From CAIXZV01 sp963697365 (GTDB lineage Bacteria; Chloroflexota; Limnocylindria; Limnocylindrales; CSP1-4): a DNA stretch of 64,000 bases. Positions 56,959-64,000 of the stretch are shown here, piece after piece (positions within the stretch are counted from its first letter, which is position 1; the number at the start of each line of letters is the position of its first letter). The notes under the pieces are model-generated. The model did not search any database. It was not told the origin of the DNA and worked only from the letters and a program-made list of their open reading frames with translations. The DNA lies in NCBI GenBank assembly GCA_963697365.1, contig CAVONT010000009.1, positions 124,001 through 188,000 of the forward strand, read 5' to 3'. The position numbers and the translations under genes are program-made.

Positions 56959-58503
56959 TCAGTCGGCGGCGTCCTCGGACGACGCGTGGATCGCCTGCGC
57001 CGCCCGGATCCCGGACTCGAGCGCGCCCTGGATCCACGCGTGGTACAGCGAGCAGTGCTCGCCCGCGAAGTGGATCCGGCCCTCCGGGCGCGACGATGTC
57101 CGCCTGGAGCTCGGTCTGCTGCCCGGGCGCGAACATCGCGAACGCGCCGCGCGCCCAGCGGTCGCTGTACCAGGCGTGCGAGGCGCCCACCTCGTACACC
57201 TCGCGGATCCGCGGGTGGATGCGCTCCACGTCGTCGAGCGCCTCCTCGAGGCGCGTCTCCTCGTCCATCGCGCCCCACTGGAGCGCGTCCTGGCCCCAGG
57301 TGTAGCGAGGCGAGCAGCACGCCCCGCGTCGTCGTCGGGTCCGGCGTCGGGTAGTTCATGCGCCGGATCGGCAGGTCGGTGACGGTGCGCGCCGCCGAGG
57401 ATCCCGTCCTCGGTCTCCCAGACGCGCTCGCGGACCTGGAACAGGATCTTGGTCGAGGCGTGGTAGTTGAGCTGGCGGATCGCCCGCTGCTTGGCGCGCG
57501 AGAACGGCGTCAGCACCTCGATCGTGCGCAGCACCGAGAACGGCACCGTCAGATCGCGTAGTCGCCGCGTGACGCGAACCGGTCCGCCTCGGTCTTGAAG
57601 TGGACCGTGACGCCGTCGCGCGTCCTGCTCGATGCGCGAACACTTCGGCGCCGAAGCGGACGTCGTCCGCGAGCGCCGGCGTAGAACGCGTTGGGCAGCG
57701 CGTCCATGCCGCCCGCGATCTCCTGCATGTCCACGTACGCGCCGCCGAGGTCCTCGCGCAGGATCTCGACGAGCGAGTTGTGCATGTCGGCCTCGAGGAA
57801 GTTCAGGACCGTGAAGTACTCGATGGCGCCCTCGGACCAGCCGCGCGCCGCGCAGGAACTCGTAGAGCGAGTACTCGTCGTACTCGCGCGACGATCTGGT
57901 CCCAGGCCGCCGGCGCCCTCGGCTCGACCAGCGCCCGCAGGTCGCCGATGGCCTCCTCCCACAGCTCGTCGGCGGTGCGGCCGCGCTCGTGCTCGGCGAG
58001 CGACGAACGGCAGCCGGCCGGGATCGCGCGTCCGCCTCGGCCCTCGTCATCCGCTGGCCGCCGACGTGGACGAGGCCCTTGCGGGTTGCCCATCACGAAC
58101 GGCCGCAGCGGCAGCCCGAACGAGCTCGCAGTAGCGCAGGGTCAGGTCGTGGGCGCGCGGGATGCGCATGCCGCCGGCCTCCGCGTACAGGCCGGGCGCG
58201 AACGGCGCGCGCAGCGTGTAGATCCGGCCGCCGACGCCGGTTCTGCGCCTCGAGCACGGTGACCCGGTGGCCCTGGCGCTTGAGCTCGATAGGCGGCGAC
58301 CAGCCCGGCCAGCCCCGCGCCCACGACCACGACGTGCTTGCGCCCGCGGGCGAGCCCGCCGTCGAGGCCCTCGCTCGGCCGTGTCGAGGATCTCCGGGTC
58401 GACGGGCGTGGTGTCGGGCGGCGGTCCGCCGGCGTCGGGGCGTCGGCGCCTCGAGCGGCGTGCGAGGCGTCCGGCGTCGACGCGCGCGGTCCGGTCCGCT
58501 CAC
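56959..58503 (-). pseudogene. Flavin amine oxidase, copy 2 (multiply frameshifted)
   Basis: Assembled over several frames it reads HVVVVGAGLAGLVAAY (FAD-binding, about 58330), VLEAQNR, YDEYSLYEFLR, MHNSLVEILREDLGGAYVDM, FSRAKQRAIRQLNYHASTKI, and GRIHFAGEHCSLYHAWIQGA then LESGIRAAQAIHASS, which is the C-terminal FAD motif of monoamine-oxidase/L-amino-acid-oxidase proteins. At least eight shifts are needed. Where I can check, removing single bases (near 57095, 57305, 57390) restores family sequence. The GTG start overlaps the stop of copy 1 (GTGA). The substrate amine or amino acid is unknown. Confidence 0.75.
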
Positions 58504-59972
58504 TGGCGGCCCTCCGCGGCCGGGATCTCGTTGCGCATCCCGGTGTGGATCGCGTACGCGTTCTTGACCGCGGCCTCGATCGCGCCCTCGATCCAGCGAC
58601 GCGCCCGCCGGTCGCAGGCGTCGTTGGCGAACCAGACCCGGCCCACCGGCCGGATGATGTCGTCGTAGAAGCGGCCGGTCATCTCGAACGGGCGGAACAG
58701 CGGCCCGATGCCGCCGCCGTGCCGGTCCAGCGCCCAGTCGTAGCTGACGCCGAACTCGAAGCGTCTCGCGCGCCTCGGGATGGATCTTGGCCAGGTCCTC
58801 GAGCGCCTGGGTGATGCGCGAGGACTCGTCCAGCATCGAGTACGCCATGGAGTCCTGCTCCCACGCGTAGGAGGCGATGATCACGCCCTTGCGCGATGGC
58901 CGGGTCCTGGCCGGCCGGCGTGTAGACCACGTTCCGGATCGCGAGGTCCGTGACGGTCACGCCGTGGGTGATCGCGTAGTCGTCCGCCCACCAGCGCCGG
59001 CTGAACTGCATGAAGATCTTGTGGGCGCGGCCGTAGTAGACGTTCCGGATCGTGAACCACTTGTCCATGTCGAGCCCGCTGATCTCCATGTGCCGCAGCA
59101 GCACGAACGGCACGGTCAGGATGCACTCGTCGGCGTCCACGCGCGAGCTGGTCGCCCACGGCGTTGCGCCAGCGGACCGTGACGCCGTCCGGGCGCTGCT
59201 CGACGGCGTGGACCTCGGCGCCCAGGCGCGTGTCGTCGAGCAGCGACGGGCGCGAACGCGTCCGGCGAGCGTGTCCGAGCCCGCGTCGATGTACTCGAGG
59301 TCGCCGAAGACGTCCTCGTGCCAGTGGCTGAACCACTCGACGAGGCTGAAGTGGTACCGGCCCTCGAGGTTGAACAGCGGGCCCATCAGCGCGAGCGCCG
59401 GCTCGCTGACACGCCGCGCTCGATGAGCCAGCCCAGCAGCGAGTAGCGGTCGTAGCGCTCGATGAGGCGCTCCCAGCCGCCGGGCTCCTCGATGAGCTCG
59501 ATGAGCGGGCGCCATGGCCTCGCTTGAGGATGTCCGCGGGGCGCCTGCCGCGCTCGCGCTCGCGGCAGGCCGAAGTCGAACGAGTCGAGCGGTGACCTCG
59601 CTGCGCCGCACGCTGCTGCCCGTTGAGGTGGACGAACGTGTCCTGGTCGTCCATGCCGAACGGCGTCGTCGGCGAGGCCGAACCGCTCGTGGATGAGGTG
59701 CTGGCCCAGGCGGTGCTGGCGCGGGAAGCGCATCGCGCCGAACTCGCCGTACATGCCGCCCGGCGAACCCGCGGTACGTGTAGATCCGGCCGCCGAGGCG
59801 GTTGCGCGCCTCGAGGATCGTGACCCGGTGCCCGGCCTCCTTGAGCAGCAGCCCGGCGGTGAGGCCGGCGATGCCGGCACCCACGATGACGACGTGACGG
59901 GGCTGCCGCGGGGCGGCCGGGCAGGCCGTCGCGGAGGACGGCGAGGGGATCGATGAGGGACGTCATCGCCAT
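58500..59972 (-). pseudogene. Flavin amine oxidase, copy 1 (multiply frameshifted)
   Basis: The start MAMTSLIDPLAVLRDGLPG at 59972 leads to HVVIVGAGIAGLTAGLLLKE (FAD motif) and ILEARNRLGGRIYTYRGF. Later blocks are FNLEGRYHFSLVEWFSHWHE, ECILTVPFVLLRHMEISGLD, DDYAITHGVTVTDLAIRNVV, and WIEGAIEAAVKNAYAIHTGM at the end. It needs six or more frame changes. The architecture matches copy 2, and the two overlap by four bases, so they form one operon of diverged paralogues. The usual C-terminal GEH motif is replaced by WFANDACD here. Confidence 0.72.
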
Positions 59973-60016
59973 ACGGTACGAGGGCGGCGCAAGAGGGGTG
60001 CGGCGGATCGTGCGTT

Positions 60017-60427
60017 TCAGCTCGAGACGGGATCGATGATTCGAAGCTCGCCGAATGCCGCCCGCCCGAAGCCGCGGTCGCGGGTCAGCAGTCGCTCGGC
60101 CTGCATCTGGGCATGCGCGCCGACGAGGAAGTCCGCGATCACGCGGTCCCGCGGACCTCCAGCCCGCCGGTACGCCCGCCATGTCGCCGCCGCGAGCTCG
60201 GACGCGCGTTCCGTCATCGGGTCGAAGGTCACGGGCACAGCGGCAAGCGCGCGTCGACCAGCGTCTGGATCGGGAAATGCGGCGAGCACCTCAGCCCACA
60301 CCACCTCACAGGCGATGATCGGGCCGTCGAGGAGGCAGGCACGCAACGCTGCAAGCGAGCGCTTCGCGTGGACCGGGTCGTTCGCGAACACGTCGAGGAG
60401 GACGCTCGTGTCGACGGCGGTGATCAC
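60017..60427 (-). CDS. vapC: PIN-domain ribonuclease toxin (VapC)
   Basis: The 136-residue product has the acidic PIN residues: TAVDTSVLLDVFAND (Asp 6), EVVWAEVLAAF (Glu), RVIADFLVGAHA (Asp) and LLTRDRGFGRAAF (Asp), closing IIDP. VapC toxins cleave RNA. It overlaps the antitoxin gene by four bases. Confidence 0.9.
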   Translation of the reverse strand: MITAVDTSVLLDVFANDPVHAKRSLAALRACLLDGPIIACEVVWAEVLAAFPDPDAGRRALAAVPVTFDPMTERASELAAATWRAYRRAGGPRDRVIADFLVGAHAQMQAERLLTRDRGFGRAAFGELRIIDPVSS

Positions 60428-60663
60428 CGGGTGGCCGGAGCAGACCTGGTGCCGCGCGTCGCGTCGAGGAACACGTCCACGCCCCCTGGGGACTCGATCA
60501 CGCCGACGAGATCGTCGAGGTGATCCGCCCGCATCAGCTTGCGCCCGATGAGCCGGCCGTCGGACTCCTCGAAGTCGAGGACGGTTCCGGGGCGCAGCCC
60601 GAGTCTGTCGCGGAGCCGCTTGGGGATGGTGATCTGGCCCTTCTCGCTGACCGTCGTCTTCAT
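60424..60663 (-). CDS. vapB: AbrB-type antitoxin (VapB)
   Basis: The 79-residue product opens KTTVSEKGQITIPKRLRDRL, the SpoVT-AbrB swapped-hairpin DNA-binding motif, followed by a helix that should wrap the toxin. ATG 60663 begins exactly at this motif; an ATG 36 bases upstream is less likely. It overlaps vapC by four bases, the classical antitoxin-first order with autoregulation expected. Confidence 0.9.
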   Translation of the reverse strand: MKTTVSEKGQITIPKRLRDRLGLRPGTVLDFEESDGRLIGRKLMRADHLDDLVGVIESPGGVDVFLDATRGTRSAPATR

Positions 60664-60747
60664 ACCGAAGAAGTATGAATGTAGGATCGGGCCTGTCAAG
60701 AAGTTGCGGTCACCCGTGCGCTTCAGTCCGTTCGGTGATCAGCCAGC

Positions 60748-61634
60748 TCAGCCGTCCAGGAGGATCCGCCGCAGGACCCGCCCGGTGACGGTTCGCCGGT
60801 AGTCGGCGGTGGACCGGATGTCGTCGATCGGCGTGATCTCCGCCTCCACGGTGGCCGCGGCCTCGCGGCCAGCGCCGGCGACGGGGCGCGGCCCTCGAGG
60901 ACCGCCTCGGTGCGCGGGACCCGGATCGGCCGCTCGGCCACGGAGCCGAGGGCGACGCGGACGTCGCGCCAGGTGACGGTCGGCCGGACGCGAGTCGCCG
61001 GCTTCGTCCGCGCGCCAGGCCACCGCCACCAGGACCTTCGCGATGGACAGCGCGCGCCGCGTGCCCACCTTGCGGAACCGCACCTGGCGGCCCGGCACCA
61101 GCGGGATCCGGATGGCGACCAGCAGCTCCCCGGGCCCGACGGCGGTCTGCCGGTAGCCGGTCCAGAACGCGTCGGCCGGCACGAGGCGGGTGCCCGCCGG
61201 CGCCGGCGATCTCGAGCCGGGCGTCGGTCGCGAGCAGGACCGGGAGCAGGTCGCCCGCGGGCGACGCGGTCATGCAGTTGCCGCCGAGGGTCGCCCGGTT
61301 GCGGATGGCCACGGCACCCATGGCCGCGGCGACCTCGGCCAGGACCGGGAGGACACCCGCGACGATGGACGAGTGGCGCAGCTCCTCCCACGAGGTGAGC
61401 GCGCCGAGCACCAGCTCGCCGCGCTCCACGGTGATGACCCGCAGCTCGTCGATGGCGGTCAGGTCGAGGAGCGGTCGCCGGCGCGCGGGGTCCGCGGCGG
61501 TCTGCACCATGAGGTCGGTGCCGCCGGCGATCGGCCGCAGCGCGGGGTCGGCCGCGAGCCGCGCGAGCGCATCGGCAATGGAGGCGGGCCGGACGAGCCG
61601 GACCTCCGGCCCGAGCGTCGAGCGCCGAGGACAC
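60748..61634 (-). CDS. Xanthine dehydrogenase-type FAD-binding subunit (frameshifted)
   Basis: The CoxM/XdhB fold is shown by RPIAGGTDLMVQTAADP (FAD loop), NRATLGGNCMTASPAGDLLP (second FAD loop) and the C-terminal STADYRRTVTGRVLRRILLD. The frame changes near 61200 and in the middle region (about 60870-61030). The start is uncertain: a GTG at 61634 followed by a shift near 61615 leads into LGPEVRLVRPASIADAL. It is the last of three hydroxylase genes in the order molybdenum subunit, iron-sulfur subunit, FAD subunit. Confidence 0.78.
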
Positions 61635-62184
61635 CTGCAGAGCGGGCAGGGCGATCGCCGCCGGCCGATGACCGCCGCAGCGACCGTAGCTCCCGGCGCC
61701 CCCTCCTCCGCGACCGCCTCGATCGACTCGATGATCCGCGTGTACCCGGTGCAGCGGCAGAGGTTGCCGGCGATCGCCTCGCGGATGTCCGGGTCGCCTG
61801 ACGGCTCGCCGCGACGCCGAGCAGCGCATGGGCGGCCATCAGCATGCCGGGCGTGCACATCCCGCACTGCGTCCCGCCGAGCTCCAGGAACGAGGCCTGG
61901 ATCGGCGCGAGGCGGCCGTCGGTGGCGAGGCCCTCGATCGTGATCACGTCGCGCCCGGCCACCTGGCCCACCGGCACGAGGCAGCTGTTGACGAGCTCGC
62001 CGTCGAGCAGGACGGCGCACGCGCCGCACTCGCCCTCGCCGCAGCCCTCCTTGGACCCGGTCAGCCCGAGGTCCAGCCGCAGCACGTCGAGCAGGCGCCG
62101 CCCGCCGTCGACGGTGGCGGACACGGCGCGGCCATTGACCGTGAACCGGACGGCCGACGCGGCGCCCGGCAGGATTGCCGTCAT
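61635..62184 (-). CDS. Xanthine dehydrogenase-type [2Fe-2S] subunit (frameshifted)
   Basis: The plant-type ferredoxin domain has GSKEGCGEGECGACAVLLDG with Cys ligands, and the second domain has TQCGMCTPGMLMAAHALLG followed, after a shift near 61800, by IREAIAGNLCRCTGYTRII. Eight cysteines for two clusters are all present. ATG 62184 overlaps the stop of the molybdenum subunit (ATGA). The 3' limit is uncertain because the frame is continuous with the FAD subunit in one reading. Confidence 0.82.
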
Positions 62185-64000
62185 GCTCCAGCCTCCGTCT
62201 CGCGGCCGCCATCGGATCCCGCGGCCCGCATCGCCGCCAGCACCTTCTCCGGCGTCGCGGGGAGCTCGTCGATCCAGGCCCCGGTCGCGTCGTGGATGGC
62301 CGCGATCACCGCCGGCGCCGGGATGTCCATCGGCAGCTCGCCCAGGCCCTTGGCGCCGTGCGGCATGCCGGAGAACGGCTTCTCGATGATCACCGTCTCG
62401 ATCCGCGGCGCGTCGAGCGACGTGGGGATGAGGTACGTGGACATCCGGTCGTTGCGGTAGGCACCGTTCTCGCGGACCAGCACCTCCTCGGTGGTCGCCC
62501 AGCCCACGGCCTGGAGCGTGCCTCCCTCCACCTGGCCCTCGGCGAGCACACGGTTCATGATCCGGCCCGCGTCCACCGCGTGCACCACGCAGCGAACCCG
62601 GACCTCGCCCGTGTCGAGGTCCACGTCCACGCCCGCCACCGCGGCCGCCCAGCTGTACGCCGGGTAGGCGTCGCCGCGATACGTCGCGTCGTCCCAGGTG
62701 ATGTCCGGGAAGCCGTGGAACTGCTCGGACGCGGTCAGGGCCCCGTGCTCGCGCGCGTAGTCACGGTACGACTCGGCGAACGGCCGTCCCGTGACCGCCT
62801 CCACGTCGGCGCGCAGGTGGGCGGCCGCCATGGCCAGCAGCCCGCCGCCGATCATGGTCGTCCGCGAGGCGACCGTCGGACCCGTGTTGGGGACCCGCGA
62901 CGTGTCGGGCTTGACCACCTCGACGGCATCGAAGGGGACGTCCAGCGCCTCGGCCACGACCTGGCCCAGCACCGTGCGGGCGCCCTGGCCCATCTCGGTC
63001 ATCGCGGTCAGGGCCAGGATCTCGCCGTCTGCTGTCAGCTCCACGGTCGCGATGCTGGCGAGGTAGGCCTCGCCGGAGCCGGTGAACCCGGCGCCGTGCC
63101 AGCCCAGGGCGATCCCGGTGCCCGATGCGGAGCGCGCGTCGGGCCTGGCAGCGGCTGCCTCGACTGCGTGGCGGGCGCGCACCCGTTCGAACTCCGCCGT
63201 GGATGCAGCAGCCTCGAGCACGTCCAGGGCCGCGACACTCTCGCGCAGGACCTGCCCTGTGGCCGTGACATCGCCCTCGACGAAGGCGTTGCGCCGGCGG
63301 ATCTCCAGGGGCGACATGCCCAGCACGTCGGCGATCCTGTTGAGGTGGGCCTCCGCGGCGAACTCCGACTGGGGCGCGCCGAAGCCACGGAACGCGCCCG
63401 TTGGGCGGCGTGTTGGTCATCGCCGCGCGTGCCCGCACCCGGACGTTCGGGCAGCGGTACGGTCCTGTGGCATGGATCCCGCCGCGTGACACCACGACCG
63501 GCGAGACGGTCGTGTAGGCGCCCGCGTCCAGCACGAACTCGATGTCCTGGGCGACGAGCGTCCCGTCGCGCATGACGCCGGTCCGGTGGCGGGTCACCGA
63601 CGGGTGCCGCTTCGTCGTGGCGGCGAGGTCCTCGTGGCGGTCGTACACGATCCGCACCGGCCGGCCCGCCTTGCGGGCGAGGAGCGCCGCGTGGGTCGCG
63701 ATCATCGACGGGTAGTCCTCCTTGCCGCCGAACGCGCCGCCCGTCTCCTCCTGGATCACGATGACCTTGTCGGCCGGCAGGTCCATGGACCTGACCAGCG
63801 CCGTGTGCACGTAGTAGGGGCACTGGAGCGAGCCGTGGATCTCGATGGCGCCGTCCTCGCGCGGGATCGCGATCATCGCCTGCGGCTCGATGTACGCCTG
63901 CTCCTGGTAGCCGGTCCGGTAGGTGCCCTCGATGACGAGGTCGGCGGCCGCGAAGCCCGCGTCGAGGTCGCCCCGTGCGATCTCGAACCGCTTGCAGGCC
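62181..64000 (-). CDS. Molybdenum-binding subunit of a xanthine dehydrogenase-family hydroxylase (partial, one frameshift)
   Basis: The gene enters from the right edge. Motifs are VIVIQEETGGAFGGKEDYPS (molybdopterin loop near 63720), AFRGFGAPQSEFA (about 63390, after a shift at about 63405), TEMGQGARTVLGQVVAEAL (MGQG) and the C-terminal GAKGLGELPMDIPAPAVIAA with the catalytic Glu. The FRGFG motif places it with purine/aldehyde-type hydroxylases, not with CO dehydrogenase, which has AYRCSF. The organic substrate is unknown. An aerobic or redox-active lifestyle is implied. Confidence 0.87.

Noticed and set aside
62181..64000. Carbon monoxide dehydrogenase large subunit
   Set aside because: The loop reads AFRGFG, as in xanthine dehydrogenase-like enzymes, not the AYRCSF loop of CoxL.

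Overview
The window is about 64 kb of very GC-rich bacterial DNA with dense coding, frequent GTG starts, AGGAGG-type ribosome binding sites and many four-base stop/start overlaps. Gene content (PPK2, EttA, SulP, DUF4397, DM13, MscS, many sugar kinases, an RbsABC-type transporter, molybdenum hydroxylase) fits a soil or freshwater Chloroflexota lineage such as the Limnocylindria/Ellin6529 group. That placement is an inference: there is no rRNA or other marker here. Many genes carry one or more single-base frameshifts with conserved motifs intact on both sides, mostly in about 17-18.9, 23-25, 30-31, 37-49 and 57-64 kb. This looks more like an uncorrected long-read assembly than mass pseudogenisation.

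Layout. 0-20 kb is mixed housekeeping: the start of a probable CoxB, MscS, a Vps62-like membrane protein with a small membrane partner and PPK2, an ECF sigma factor with its membrane partner, DUF1269, SulP, a DUF4397 secreted protein, EttA, two membrane proteins, a holin-domain/phosphodiesterase fusion, a broken SUV3-like helicase and a HAD phosphatase. 20-26.5 kb is a DeoR-controlled rhamnulokinase locus (kinase, PHP-like protein, SDR, Zn-dehydrogenase). 26.6-31.4 kb holds a lipoate-ligase-family protein and a serine operon (DUF1015-SerA-SerC). 31.4-36.8 kb has a DM13 protein, a two-component system, a small secreted protein and an FGGY kinase. 37-40.3 kb encodes a glycyl-radical enzyme and its activase.

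40.3-56.9 kb is the centrepiece, a sugar locus under a ROK (XylR-like) repressor. It contains an ABC sugar transporter (permease, tandemly duplicated binding protein, ATPase), a UroD-family methyltransferase, an enolase-superfamily sugar-acid dehydratase, an SDR dehydrogenase, an SMP-30 lactonase, the ROK regulator, a mutarotase-like protein, a corrinoid protein, xylose isomerase and xylulokinase, with a divergent FAH-family gene. I find a shared 19-bp pseudo-palindrome in front of three transcription units (41720, 50801, 53318), which defines a probable regulon. The enzymes make two parallel routes: oxidative (SDR, lactonase, dehydratase, FAH) and isomerase/kinase. The UroD methyltransferase and corrinoid protein suggest that the natural substrate carries a methyl group, such as an O-methylated pentose or uronate from xylan. 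This is the strongest candidate for an undescribed system here.

57-64 kb holds two tandem flavin amine oxidases, a VapBC pair and a xanthine-dehydrogenase-type hydroxylase running off the end. Non-coding features include a 148-bp palindromic repeat present three times with identical length, a hairpin cluster at 12.7-12.9 kb, and a composite tandem array at 19.6-20.1 kb.
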